Positions 8,659 through 17,035 of a stretch of 64,000 nt of DNA are shown here, piece by piece (within the stretch, counting starts at the first letter, position 1; the number at the start of each line of letters is the position of its first letter). The position numbers were made by a program, and so were the translations under genes. Source of the stretch: an uncultured Collinsella sp. GTDB taxonomy: Bacteria; Actinomycetota; Coriobacteriia; Coriobacteriales; Coriobacteriaceae. The notes under the pieces were generated by a model. That model saw only the letters and a program-made list of their open reading frames with translations, did not search any database and was not told the DNA's origin. The DNA lies in NCBI GenBank assembly GCA_902488525.1, contig CABTWP010000002.1, positions 18,487 to 82,486 of the forward strand. The letters run 5' to 3'.

Positions 8659-10266
8659 ATGGGATCTGATGTGAAGATCGCACGCGCGTTGATCTCGGTT
8701 ACCGATAAGACGGGCGTCGTCGATTTCGCACGGACGCTGGTTGACGACTTTGGCGTCGAGATCATCTCTACGGGCGGCACGGCTCGTGCCATCGAGGACG
8801 CGGGCGTTCCCGTAACCCCCATCGAGGAGTTCACGGGCTATCCCGAGATGATGGACGGCCGCGTTAAGACCCTGCACCCCAAGGTTCATGGCGCGCTGCT
8901 GGCCCGCCGCGATTCCGAGCAGCACATGCAGGAGGCGGCTCAGCACGGCATTAAGCTGATCGACCTGGTCGTCGTCAACCTGTACGAGTTCGAGAAGACC
9001 GTCGCCAACCCCGAGGTCACCTTCGCGGACGCCATCGAGCACATCGACATCGGTGGCCCCTCCATGCTGCGCTCTGCCGCCAAGAACGCCACGAGCGTTA
9101 CCGTCATCTCCGATCCGGCCGACTATGATGCCGTCCTGGCCGAGATGCACGAGACCGGTGGCTGCACCACGCTTTCCACCCGTCGTCGCCTGCAGGTGAA
9201 GGTCTACCAGACCACCGCCGCCTACGACACGGCCATCTCCCGCTGGCTCGCCGCCCAGGCAAGCGACGTGGCGGACACCTCTGCCAAGCTCGAGATTTCG
9301 CTGGAGAAGGTCGACGACCTGCGCTATGGCGAGAACCCGCAGCAGAAAGCCACAGTCTATCGCTTTGCCGAGGGCTGCGAGAACACCGCGAGCTCGCAGT
9401 TCCCGCTCGTGGGCTCCAAGCAGATCCAGGGCAAGCCGCTCAGCTACAACAACTATCTGGATGCCGACGCCGCCTGGAACCTGGTCCGCGAGTTCGACGA
9501 GCCGGCCTGCGTAATCCTCAAGCACCAGAACCCCTGCGGTTCCGCCGTTGCCGAGGACATCACGGCTGCCTACGACCGCGCTTTTGCCTGCGATCCCAAG
9601 AGCGCCTTCGGCGGCATCATCGCCTGCAACCGCGAGGTTCCCTTTGATCTGGTTGAGCACTTTGCCGATCAGAACAAGCAGTTCGTCGAGGTCATCATCG
9701 CCCCGAGCTACACCGACGAGGCGCTCGAGCGCATGGCCAAGCGCCCCAACCTGCGCGTGCTGGCTACCGGCGGCGTGGACCACGGCGCCCAGGTGGAGCT
9801 GCGCTCCGTCGACGGTGGCATGCTGGTGCAGGAAGTCGACCACGTGACCGAGGATCCCGCGACCTTTACGTTCCCCACCGACCGCAAGCCCACCGACGCC
9901 GAGATGGCCGAGCTCGAGTTTGCCTGGAAGGTCTGCAAGGGCGTTAAGTCCAACGCCATCCTGGTCTCCAAGGGCAAGGCCGGCATTGGCATGGGCCCGG
10001 GTCAGCCCAACCGCGTGGATTCTGCGCTGCTGGCCTGCGAGCGTGCCGAGGACTTCTGCGCGCGCGAGGGCGTGGAGAAGGGCGGCTTTGCCTGCGCAAG
10101 CGACGCATTCTTCCCGTTCCGCGACAACGTCGACGTGCTTGCCGCGCACGGCGTGACCTGCATCATTCAGCCCGGCGGCTCCAAGCGCGACGACGAGAGC
10201 ATCCAGGCCTGCAACGAACACAATATCGCTATGGTGTTTACGGGCGCCCGCCACTTCCGCCACTAA
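8659..10266 (+). CDS. purH: AICAR transformylase / IMP cyclohydrolase
   Basis: Bifunctional enzyme for the last two steps of IMP synthesis: formylation of AICAR with 10-formyl-THF, then ring closure. The 535-residue length fits. The N-terminal MGS-like cyclohydrolase domain (about 1-200) shows [15 protein letters not shown] and a [14 protein letters not shown] segment. The C-terminal transformylase domain carries LKHQNPCG with the catalytic Lys-His pair, SAFGGIIA, and the family ending [15 protein letters not shown] precedes the ATG by seven bases. No other purine genes are adjacent, so it stands alone; an intrinsic terminator follows. Confidence 0.97.
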   Translation: MGSDVKIARALISVTDKTGVVDFARTLVDDFGVEIISTGGTARAIEDAGVPVTPIEEFTGYPEMMDGRVKTLHPKVHGALLARRDSEQHMQEAAQHGIKLIDLVVVNLYEFEKTVANPEVTFADAIEHIDIGGPSMLRSAAKNATSVTVISDPADYDAVLAEMHETGGCTTLSTRRRLQVKVYQTTAAYDTAISRWLAAQASDVADTSAKLEISLEKVDDLRYGENPQQKATVYRFAEGCENTASSQFPLVGSKQIQGKPLSYNNYLDADAAWNLVREFDEPACVILKHQNPCGSAVAEDITAAYDRAFACDPKSAFGGIIACNREVPFDLVEHFADQNKQFVEVIIAPSYTDEALERMAKRPNLRVLATGGVDHGAQVELRSVDGGMLVQEVDHVTEDPATFTFPTDRKPTDAEMAELEFAWKVCKGVKSNAILVSKGKAGIGMGPGQPNRVDSALLACERAEDFCAREGVEKGGFACASDAFFPFRDNVDVLAAHGVTCIIQPGGSKRDDESIQACNEHNIAMVFTGARHFRH

Positions 10267-10373
10267 GCAAGGTGCGGTGGCTGGGCAAGCCTCGCCGACC
10301 TGTTAGGTTGACTGGGGAGGATGGGATGCGATCTCGTCCCTTGGACTGGCCTCGCTTCTAAAATAATCTCCGC

Positions 10374-10409
10374 AAAAGACGGCTGCTCCGTTTGGAGGGC
10401 CGTCTTTTT
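10374..10409 (+). terminator. intrinsic terminator after purH
   Basis: A 10-bp stem (10374-10383 with 10399-10408) followed by a T run, about 110 bases past the purH stop and before the next gene's ribosome-binding site. Confidence 0.85.
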
Positions 10410-10449
10410 GGTATAAGAGGACGGAATGACTAACACGAAAGGTACAACC

Positions 10450-11157
10450 ATGCCCCAGATTGATGATGCCGAGCTGTTTGGTAACGCCGAGGATCAGCGT
10501 GCGTACGAGGATTTTTGCGCCAATCAGGAGGCGGTCGAGAAGTTTACGCTCGACAAGCCCGCGCTTGTCTGCCGTTGGCGCATGTCCAACAAAAAGGTGC
10601 CCATGCTCAATCGCCACATCCGCGCGCTATCCGAGCGCCTGGTGCAGGGCGAGCCACTTACCCATAACATGCTCAGTTGGGCCAAGCAACACGTTGAGTG
10701 GTCGCTTGCCGAGGGCGACTACACCGCCCGCGACGGTGTGCTCATGCTGGTGATCGACGTTAACGGCAACGCCGCCATGACGGTGGGGGAGTACGAGCCG
10801 CTGGCCGATACGTCGGCCAAGGCGCTGCGTGCCCGTTCTGCCGAGGCTCGCTCCGAAGCCGACGAGACCGGCGTGGCGCCCGAGCTGCTCGCTGCCGTCA
10901 ACAACGGTGAGCTTGCCTTTGTGGCGCCGGGGGACGAGTGCCTGTGCGGCACGGCGACGCTCATCGAACAGCTGGCCCAGACCAAGGGCATCCCAGTCAC
11001 GCGCGTAGACATTCCCGCGCAGCTCAAGGGTGCCTTGTTCCTGGTGAGCGACGAGCACGGCGTGGTCCCCGCAACCGAGACGGACGCCGCGGAGGCCGAC
11101 GCCGCCACGGTCGCCTTCTTCGCCGACGGCTACGAAAAGCTTCGCGCCCGCCGCTAA
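10450..11157 (+). CDS. conserved-looking protein of unknown function
   Basis: Predicted soluble protein of 235 residues, not recognised. It has no signal peptide or membrane helix. Codon use resembles its neighbours, which supports a real gene. The ATG at 10450 follows AAAGG; a nearer-upstream ATG at 10426 lacks a ribosome-binding site. The middle of the protein (about 130-200) has alternating helices and strands and contains GDECLCGTATLIEQLAQ, but I cannot match it to a family. It is 174 bases before the two-component pair. Confidence 0.6.
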   Translation: MPQIDDAELFGNAEDQRAYEDFCANQEAVEKFTLDKPALVCRWRMSNKKVPMLNRHIRALSERLVQGEPLTHNMLSWAKQHVEWSLAEGDYTARDGVLMLVIDVNGNAAMTVGEYEPLADTSAKALRARSAEARSEADETGVAPELLAAVNNGELAFVAPGDECLCGTATLIEQLAQTKGIPVTRVDIPAQLKGALFLVSDEHGVVPATETDAAEADAATVAFFADGYEKLRARR

Positions 11158-11168
11158 ATGATGTTTCT

Positions 11169-11205
11169 GGGACGGGGATTAAAAACTCATTTAATTCCCG
11201 TGCCC
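11169..11205. repeat. GGGAC-headed inverted repeat
   Basis: GGGACGGGGATTAAA (11169-11183) folds back on TTTAATTCCCGTGCCC (11190-11205) with one bulge and one mismatch. It lies in the gap before the response regulator and has no T run of terminator type. Confidence 0.6.
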
Positions 11206-11248
11206 GTTGCGAGCGAGGGGCAAGCCCCTGCCGCTCGCGAACAGTTCT

Positions 11249-11262
11249 GTCACCTTGGTGAC
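11249..11262. promoter_or_regulatory. palindrome upstream of the response regulator
   Basis: GTCACCTTGGTGAC, a perfect 6+2+6 dyad about 70 bases before the regulator's ATG. It is a candidate operator for autoregulation; no promoter elements are clear enough to fix its position. Confidence 0.35.
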
Positions 11263-11331
11263 GCGCAAGGCGCGCACCTGCGGCTCCGCAGCCATAATGG
11301 TGGCAAGACAACCAAGGGGGGAGCGGAATCC

Positions 11332-12003
11332 ATGGCGCTGATCTATATCGTTGAGGACGACGAGCCCATTCGTCGCGAGCTTGCCGATATCCTTGCCCGT
11401 GCGGGTTTTGAGGTCGAGGCATGCGAATCATTCGAGCATGTCTCGCGCGATATTCTCGCCGCCGCGCCCGACCTAGTGCTGCTCGACCTCACACTTCCCG
11501 TCAAGGACGGCCAGCATATCTGCCACGAGGTTCGCCGCGAATCCGAGGTTCCCATCATCGTCCTCACGTCGCGCACGACCGAGATCGACGAGGTCATGGC
11601 CATGACGCTCGGCGCGGACGACTTTGTTCCCAAGCCCTACAGCGCCCGTGTGCTCGTGGCGCGCATCAATGCCTTGCTGCGTCGCACCGCGGCGGCAGGC
11701 GAGCGCAGCACGCTCGTCCACAAGGGGCTGGAGCTCGACCTCGCCCGCTCCATGGTCACCAATACGGCAACCGGCGACAGTACCGAGCTCACCAAAAACG
11801 AGCTGCGTATCCTCTCGCTGCTCTTGGGTCGCGCGGGCAAGATCGTCTCGCGTCCGGCCATCATGCAGGACTTGTGGGACTCCGACGCCTTCGTGGACGA
11901 CAACACGCTTACCGTTAACATCAACCGCCTGCGCACCACGCTCGAAAAAATCGGCATCAAGGGGTATTTGACGACGCACCGCGGCCAAGGCTATTCGGTC
12001 TAG
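11332..12003 (+). CDS. OmpR-family response regulator (BceR-like)
   Basis: Response regulator of 223 residues. The receiver has VEDDE at the acidic pocket, the phospho-acceptor Asp near residue 52 (LLDLTLP) and FVPKPYS with the conserved Lys. The C-terminal winged helix ends THRGQGYSV. The start is the ATG at 11332, with GGGGGAG upstream. The partner kinase begins nine bases after the stop and is of the short intramembrane-sensing type, which pairs with BceR/VraR-like regulators of antimicrobial-peptide transporters. No BceAB transporter is present in the window. Confidence 0.92.
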   Translation: MALIYIVEDDEPIRRELADILARAGFEVEACESFEHVSRDILAAAPDLVLLDLTLPVKDGQHICHEVRRESEVPIIVLTSRTTEIDEVMAMTLGADDFVPKPYSARVLVARINALLRRTAAAGERSTLVHKGLELDLARSMVTNTATGDSTELTKNELRILSLLLGRAGKIVSRPAIMQDLWDSDAFVDDNTLTVNINRLRTTLEKIGIKGYLTTHRGQGYSV

Positions 12004-12012
12004 GGGCCGGCT

Positions 12013-13056
12013 ATGTCGTTCGCCAAGTTCTTTAAAGACGCGCTGCTTCCCGTCGCCGTGTGGACGTGCGGCGTGCTGCTGAGCTGCTTTGTGCTGACGG
12101 TCGCCGGCGCACCCGTTTCTATCGTGGCCGTGGCGGTCGGCGTGTCCTTTATCTTCGGTATGCTCGGCATCGTAATCGAGTACGCGCGTCGTCGTCGTTT
12201 TCTGCGCCAGCTGGATCGTGCGGCAGAGGAGCTCGAGAGTCCCGCATGGGTGCAGGAGATGGTGCAATGCCCGACCTATGCCGAGGGCGAGCTCGAGTAC
12301 GAGGTCTTGCGCCGGGTGGGCAAAGCTGCCTGCGACGAGGTTGCCGAAGGCCGGCGCCAGACCGATGACTATCGCGACTATATCGAGAGGTGGGTCCACG
12401 AGGCCAAGCTGCCCTTGGCGGCGGCCCATCTAATTTTGGAAAATCTGGATGGCAGCGAAGACGACCTGTCACGTGTGGATGACCTGGGCCGTGAGCTGGC
12501 TCGCGTGGAACGCTATATCGACCAGGCGCTGTACTACGCGCGCTCGGAAGTCGTGGAGCGCGACTACCTGATTCGCCGCTGGGATCTTAAGACCTTGGTG
12601 ACGGGCGCGATTAAGGCCAACGCGCGCGAGCTCATCGCGGCGCATGTGGCCCCGGTGTGCGAGAACCTCGACTTTGAGGTGTTTACCGACGAGAAGTGGC
12701 TCGAGTTTATTCTGGGCCAGCTCATTCAGAACAGCATTAAATATGCGCGTGAGGATGGTGCGAAGATCACGTTTTCGGGCGCGTTGCTGGACGAGGGCCT
12801 GGCAAGTGAGCGCATCGAGCTTACCGTCGCGGACAACGGCTGTGGTGTGAGCGCGGCCGACCTGCCCCGCGTGTTCGAGAAGGGCTTTACCGGCGACAAC
12901 GGTCGCACCACCAAGCGCGCAACGGGCATCGGCCTCTACCTGGTGGCGCGTCTGTGCTCCAAGATGGGCATCGACGTCACCGCAGCGTCCGAGCCCAGCG
13001 AAGGCTTCGTCGTCACGTTTGCCTTCTCAACCAACAAGTTCCAATACTTTGAGTAG
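12013..13056 (+). CDS. intramembrane-sensing histidine kinase (BceS-like)
   Basis: Sensor kinase of 347 residues. Two helices (about 13-32 and 36-56) are joined by almost no external loop, the layout of intramembrane-sensing kinases that respond through a partner transporter. The H box is WVHEAKLPLAA with His near residue 129. The ATPase domain has QNSIKYA, VADNGCGV and a GIGLYLV G2 box. It is nine bases after its response regulator and so co-transcribed. In related systems the inducer is a cell-wall antibiotic such as bacitracin, but that is inference here. Confidence 0.9.
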   Translation: MSFAKFFKDALLPVAVWTCGVLLSCFVLTVAGAPVSIVAVAVGVSFIFGMLGIVIEYARRRRFLRQLDRAAEELESPAWVQEMVQCPTYAEGELEYEVLRRVGKAACDEVAEGRRQTDDYRDYIERWVHEAKLPLAAAHLILENLDGSEDDLSRVDDLGRELARVERYIDQALYYARSEVVERDYLIRRWDLKTLVTGAIKANARELIAAHVAPVCENLDFEVFTDEKWLEFILGQLIQNSIKYAREDGAKITFSGALLDEGLASERIELTVADNGCGVSAADLPRVFEKGFTGDNGRTTKRATGIGLYLVARLCSKMGIDVTAASEPSEGFVVTFAFSTNKFQYFE

Positions 13057-13125
13057 TTAGCCCGTATGGCGTAGCCGTTCAGGATTTTCCCATTTAAGAA
13101 GAAATCAGGCTTTTCGGCAGCTATA

Positions 13126-13221
13126 TTTCTGAACGGGAACATTGCTAATGTAGTCAACGCTATATTCCCGTACATGAACATAGTGCTACAGGTTTATACT
13201 ATGTTCACGAACAGGAATATA
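13126..13221. promoter_or_regulatory. hipBA promoter and operators
   Basis: Two 24-bp arms (13161-13184 and 13198-13221) form an inverted repeat with three mismatches. Each arm contains TTCC-N5/6-TGAACATAGT and thus a smaller TTC...GAA dyad. A third, weaker copy (TTTCTGAACGGGAACAT) lies at 13126-13142. A -10 box TATACT (13195-13200) overlaps the right arm, so a bound HipB dimer would block transcription. The hipB ribosome-binding site (GGAGG) starts three bases later. Confidence 0.7.
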
Positions 13222-13233
13222 TCTGGAGGCGTC

Positions 13234-13524
13234 ATGAGAACGGTGACAACGATTAAAAAGCTGGATGGGCGCATCAAGCTCAAACCGTCGGAAGTCGCTT
13301 TCTCGGAGCGCACGGTTTTCGATCCCGCCGAGATAGGGAAGGCCCTTAGGCTCAGAAGGCGTGAGCTCGGCTTGACTCAACGTGACGTCGCGACTATGAC
13401 GGGCCGCAGCCTTCGTGTGATCGGTGATATCGAACGGGGGCGGACAACGGTCGAAATTGGTGTCATTTTCGATTACGCCTCCATCGTGGATATTGATTTT
13501 ATTCTGAAGGTGAGGGGGAAATAA
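13234..13524 (+). CDS. hipB: HipB-like antitoxin, Xre-family regulator
   Basis: Antitoxin of 96 residues that should bind HipA and repress its own operon. The helix-turn-helix spans about residues 33-80 (IGKALRLRRRELGLTQ, then VATMTGRSLRVIGDIERGR). The C-terminus ends in a short hydrophobic strand, as in HipB. The ATG at 13234 follows TGGAGG by five bases; an upstream in-frame ATG lies inside the operator. Its stop codon overlaps the hipA start in TAATG, the normal coupled arrangement. G+C is visibly lower around this pair than in flanking genes, which suggests horizontal acquisition. Confidence 0.9.
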   Translation: MRTVTTIKKLDGRIKLKPSEVAFSERTVFDPAEIGKALRLRRRELGLTQRDVATMTGRSLRVIGDIERGRTTVEIGVIFDYASIVDIDFILKVRGK

Positions 13525-14816
13525 TGGATGGCACGCTGTTCGTTCACCGTGAGTTTAATGGGTCTTACCAGCTGGTTGGCATATTGGAGGAAAACGCGGG
13601 GCTTCCGATATTCACCTATAGCCCCAAATATCTCCAGAGCGGTGATGCGGCCCCGATTTCGACCTCGCTGCCGTTGTCGGCCGAGACATTTAGTCCGGAC
13701 GCAACGGGTTCCTTTTTCTCCGGCATCATTCCGGAGGGGCAGCTCAACAGGGACCTTGAGAAAAGGGCGCGAGCGGAACGCGGAGATTACTTTAAGGTGC
13801 TCGATTTAGTCCGCGATGAACCTGTCGGCGCTCTGGTTTTGACGCGAGAGCCTTCGGCCGACAGTCTCGAAATGGGCTATGAAGAGATAGGTGAGGAACA
13901 GTTAAGCGGGCTGGCATACGCGCCGGCGGAGGTTGCTTTTGATTTAGCGCTAGAGAGTCGAATCTCCCTTGCAGGTGCTCAGGCAAAGGTCGGTCTCTAC
14001 CATACGGGCGATGACCCATGTGGCGGATGGTACCTGCCTCATGGAGCGGCCCCATCCACGCACATTCTCAAGGCGGGGTCGAAAACGTTCCCGGGCGAGA
14101 CGGTGTGCGAAGCGATGTGCGTGAGAGCCGCCTCTCTGATGGACCTATCGGCCGAAGAGTGTTTTCTTATCCGAGTTGAGGATGCCGAGCCAATTATCGC
14201 CGTGAGGCGATTTGACCGAGTAACGCCTGACGCCGGACGCTCGGTCGACGGATTGCCAATTCCATACCGTTTGCACCAGGAAGATGTTTGTCAGGCCAAG
14301 GGCATCTCGCGTGAGCTTAAATATGAGCCCACGGGCGCCAATTACCTGGGGCTTATCGTCGATGCAGTGCGAAGGGCGTCGACGAATCAAATGGAGGACA
14401 GGTTCCTTGTCGGCTATAACCAGCTGTTCGACTATGCCGTAGGTAACTGCGATAACCATCTAAAGAACTGGTCGCTCGTATGGGACGAAAGTTGGAAGCA
14501 GGTGAGGTTGGCGCCGCTCTACGACGTGCTGTGTACAACGGTTTACCCCAGTCTCGTTCGTGAGATGGGCGTCTCGTTTGGTGGGAGCCGCAAGATTGAC
14601 GACGTAACGCGCGGGTCGGTGATGAGCCAAATGGTTGGGGCGGGTTTGCCCGGGGGAATTGTTGCCGGAATGATTGCTGATACCTGCAATGAGGTTCCAG
14701 ACGCGCTAAGAGATGCCGCGCGCGGTCTCAAAGAAGAGGGTTTTTCCGAGGCGGAGGTAATGTTCGAGAAGATCATTCCAGAAGTGCAAGCGCGTCTAAG
14801 CAGGATCGCCTTATAA
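13524..14816 (+). CDS. hipA: HipA-like serine/threonine kinase toxin
   Basis: Toxin kinase of 430 residues. E. coli HipA phosphorylates glutamyl-tRNA synthetase and causes growth arrest; the target here is unknown. The N-subdomain has the couple_HipA pattern (GSFFSGIIPEGQLN). The kinase core shows SLAGAQAKVGLY (Gly-rich loop region), IAVRRFDR, the catalytic loop GNCDNHLKNWSL with its Asp and Asn, and LAPLYDVL in the metal-binding position. All expected residues are present, so it is probably active. It starts one base inside the hipB stop codon. Confidence 0.92.
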   Translation: MDGTLFVHREFNGSYQLVGILEENAGLPIFTYSPKYLQSGDAAPISTSLPLSAETFSPDATGSFFSGIIPEGQLNRDLEKRARAERGDYFKVLDLVRDEPVGALVLTREPSADSLEMGYEEIGEEQLSGLAYAPAEVAFDLALESRISLAGAQAKVGLYHTGDDPCGGWYLPHGAAPSTHILKAGSKTFPGETVCEAMCVRAASLMDLSAEECFLIRVEDAEPIIAVRRFDRVTPDAGRSVDGLPIPYRLHQEDVCQAKGISRELKYEPTGANYLGLIVDAVRRASTNQMEDRFLVGYNQLFDYAVGNCDNHLKNWSLVWDESWKQVRLAPLYDVLCTTVYPSLVREMGVSFGGSRKIDDVTRGSVMSQMVGAGLPGGIVAGMIADTCNEVPDALRDAARGLKEEGFSEAEVMFEKIIPEVQARLSRIAL

Positions 14817-14841
14817 CAAAAACGTGCCGCCCAAACAAAAC

Positions 14842-14866
14842 GTGCCGCCCCAATCGGGGCGGCACG
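14842..14866. terminator. hairpin after hipA
   Basis: A perfect 10-bp GC stem (14842-14851 with 14856-14865) 25 bases past the hipA stop. It is followed by a mixed, T-rich stretch rather than a clean T run, so termination is likely but not certain. Confidence 0.5.
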
Positions 14867-14913
14867 CCATCTTTCTTATCAGCCAACTCGCTGAAGTAAG
14901 GCTGCGAAGGCGT

Positions 14914-14994
14914 AAGGCCGGGAGGGGTTATCTAAGCCGACATCCCGCAGCCGCGAAGCGGCGAGGACGTCGGCGTGATAACCCCGCAGGCCTT
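14914..14994. repeat. long nested hairpin downstream of uspA and hipA
   Basis: An 81-base fold-back with successive stems AAGGCC/GGCCTT, GGGGTTATC/GATAACCCC, GCCGAC/GTCGGC and GCCGC/GCGGC, each separated by small loops. An outer pair (TGAAGTA at 14892-14898 with TACTTCA at 15014-15020) extends it into the end of uspA. It lies between convergent hipA and uspA. There is no T run. Confidence 0.7.
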
Positions 14995-15012
14995 GCACCG
15001 ACGGGAAGGAAC

Positions 15013-15450
15013 CTACTTCACGACCAAGATGTCGCAGTCCGTATTGCGCAGCAGGAACGTCGAAATCGAGCCCAGTAGCGCGTACTTAATTGAGGACAGG
15101 CCGCGGGCGCCGCAGAGCACCAGATCGGGCTTGACCACGTCGAGCATCTCATCCTTGAGCGTCTCACGAATGCGGCCGGTACGAATCATGACCTCGACCT
15201 CGGGAATGTCGGGATTGGCTTTGGCCTCCTCGAGCTGCTTGGCGATGGAGTTGTTAAAGGCCTCCTCCAAGCCGTTGACCAGGTCGACCGGATAGGAACC
15301 GGCGCTCTCGAGCGCGGTGGAGTCGATAACGTGGCCGATGATCAGCTTAGCGCCGTTGTTCGCGGCGACCTTGATGGCGCGTGCGAGCACAAAATCCTGC
15401 TGCTCAGTACCGTCGAGTGAAACAAATACCTTGGTGTAGCCCTCGTTCAT
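15013..15450 (-). CDS. universal stress protein, UspA family
   Basis: Single-domain Usp protein of 145 residues. The N-terminal strand VFVSLDGTEQQ and the C-terminal GARGLSSIKYALLGSIS match the ATP-binding G-x2-G-x9-G-S pattern, so this is the nucleotide-binding type. It ends in the usual DILVV strand. AAGGAGG precedes the ATG. It is a lone minus-strand gene, convergent with hipA and divergent from uppP. A minus-strand TATAAC at 15541-15546 may be its -10 box. Confidence 0.9.
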   Translation of the reverse strand: MNEGYTKVFVSLDGTEQQDFVLARAIKVAANNGAKLIIGHVIDSTALESAGSYPVDLVNGLEEAFNNSIAKQLEEAKANPDIPEVEVMIRTGRIRETLKDEMLDVVKPDLVLCGARGLSSIKYALLGSISTFLLRNTDCDILVVK

Positions 15451-15698
15451 GGTTTCCTCCTTGGTCTATCGCACGGGCGCGGGGCTCGTGCGTCGGGCGG
15501 GCGCGGGCGCGTTGGCCGCCGGACACTTTATCTTGTTGCAGTTATACCCAAGGATTTCGGTTTGACCGCTCGCAATTCTGTGAACGGGCGAGTTTTTTGG
15601 TAAGGGTAGGCGCAGGCGCGCCGCCAACGGTTGATAATGGGACATCGCCCGCACCGTCCGCAGAACAATATCGGCGGGTGTCTAACGAGGGGGTCCCT

Positions 15699-16679
15699 TT
15701 GGATATCATCGAGCTTCTAAAATCTGCCTTCATGGGCCTGGTCGAGGGCATCACCGAATGGCTGCCCGTTTCGTCGACCGGTCACATGATCTTGGTGGAC
15801 GAGTTCGTCAAGATGAACGTGAGCGAGACGTTCTGGAATATGTTCCTGGTCGTGATTCAGCTTGGCGCCATTTTGGCCGTCTGCGTCCTGTTCTTCCATG
15901 AGCTCAACCCGTTCTCGCCCAGCAAGGGCAAGGAGGGCCGTCGCGACACCTGGGTGCTGTGGGGCAAGATTGTGCTCGGCTGCATTCCCGCCGCGGCGAT
16001 CGGTCTGCCGCTCAACGACTGGATGGAGGAGCATTTCTACAATGCTCCCGTCGTGGCGCTGGCGCTCATTGTGTACGGCGTGCTGTTTATCGTGATTGAG
16101 AACTGGCGCGCGAACAAGCGCGAGGAAATGGCCGTTGCCGGTTCGTTTGGTTCGCGTGCTGTGGTGGCGGGCGGACGTCCCGCCGGTGCGCACTTTGCGG
16201 CGCCCGCCGCGGCTACCGCTGAGGATGAGGACGATGACGAGAATTTGGACTTTGGCTCCATCGCCACGCTCGAGGACCTGAGCTGGAAGACTGCGCTGGG
16301 TATCGGCTGCTTCCAGGTGCTTTCGCTGGTGCCTGGTACGTCTCGTTCCGGTTCTACCATCATCGGTGGCCTGCTTTTGGGCTGCACGCGTTCGGTGGCG
16401 TCCAAGTTTACGTTCTTCCTGGCTATTCCCGTTATGTTTGGCGCGAGTGCGCTCAAGCTGGTCAAGTACTTCATCAAGGGCGGCACGTTCGGCGCCAACG
16501 AGGTCGCCATCTTGGGCGTGGGCTGCGTTGTGGCCTTTGTGGTTTCGCTCATCGCCATCAAGTGGCTCATGGGCTTCGTCCGCCGTCACGACTTTAAGTG
16601 CTTCGGTGTTTACCGCATCATCCTGGGCATCGTAGTGCTCGCATACTTCTTCGTTCTGGAGCCTATGCTCGGCCTGTAA
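15699..16679 (+). CDS. uppP: undecaprenyl-diphosphatase with internal insertion
   Basis: Integral membrane phosphatase that recycles undecaprenyl pyrophosphate for cell-wall synthesis and gives bacitracin tolerance. Both signatures are present: EGITEWLPVSSTGH near the N-terminus and PGTSRSGSTIIGG after the middle. The start is TTG at 15699 with GAGGGGG six bases before it; no ATG lies between it and the first motif apart from one inside helix 1. At 326 residues it is longer than the usual 265-290, because about 50 residues (roughly 137-190), Ala/Gly-rich then strongly acidic, are inserted before the second motif. Confidence 0.93.
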   Translation: MDIIELLKSAFMGLVEGITEWLPVSSTGHMILVDEFVKMNVSETFWNMFLVVIQLGAILAVCVLFFHELNPFSPSKGKEGRRDTWVLWGKIVLGCIPAAAIGLPLNDWMEEHFYNAPVVALALIVYGVLFIVIENWRANKREEMAVAGSFGSRAVVAGGRPAGAHFAAPAAATAEDEDDDENLDFGSIATLEDLSWKTALGIGCFQVLSLVPGTSRSGSTIIGGLLLGCTRSVASKFTFFLAIPVMFGASALKLVKYFIKGGTFGANEVAILGVGCVVAFVVSLIAIKWLMGFVRRHDFKCFGVYRIILGIVVLAYFFVLEPMLGL

Positions 16680-16694
16680 CTTGGTTGACGCTGC

Positions 16695-16793
16695 GCGGCG
16701 GCCAGAGCGACAACTTGTTATTCGAAGGGGGCGGCATGGCCAAAAGGTCTATGCCGCCCTTTTTCATGCCAATTTGTTCGCTCTGGCCGCCGC
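16695..16793. repeat. nested palindrome enclosing the uppP terminator
   Basis: Outer arms of 16 bp (16695-16710 with 16778-16793) match perfectly and surround the intrinsic terminator at 16727-16764. The same design, outer long arms around a terminator, recurs at 20051-20166. Confidence 0.75.
16727..16764 (+). terminator. intrinsic terminator after uppP
   Basis: Stem GGGCGGCAT with ATGCCGCCC followed by TTTTT, about 50 bases past the stop codon. Confidence 0.85.
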
Positions 16794-16839
16794 TCGCTGC
16801 CGTTACCATGACATCGGTGGCTCCGTGATTGGTGCATCG

Positions 16840-16886
16840 GGGGTCAGGTTTCTTTGCACCAACGTGGTACAGACTAACTTGACCCC
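16840..16886. repeat. GGGTCAGG-headed repeat, TTGCACCA type
   Basis: GGGGTCAGGTT at the left folds on AACTTGACCCC at the right with one mismatch. Between them is a near-palindrome, TTGCACCAACGTGGTACA. The same core occurs as a perfect dyad in the element at 27217-27267. Confidence 0.75.
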
Positions 16887-16943
16887 ATTGCGCCAAATCC
16901 GCTGGGGCGTGCCTGATGGCGGCGCACGGAGTCGTGGTGTGAT

Positions 16944-16974
16944 TTGCGTCGGTGTCCGCGCGGCTCGGTATACT
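16944..16974 (+). promoter_or_regulatory. probable pcrA promoter
   Basis: TTGCGT (16944-16949) and TATACT (16969-16974) with a 19-base spacer, about 60 bases before the pcrA ATG. The -10 box is good, the -35 box and spacing are weak. Confidence 0.45.
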
Positions 16975-17035
16975 GGTACGGCTCAAACTATGGCGCTGCC
17001 CGCAGGCGCGCCGTCCGTCAGATGAGGAGTCGCCC

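Noticed and set aside
8614..10263. A 549-codon minus-strand frame opposite purH
   Set aside because: PurH is complete and recognisable on the plus strand; the minus frame has a biased, non-protein composition.
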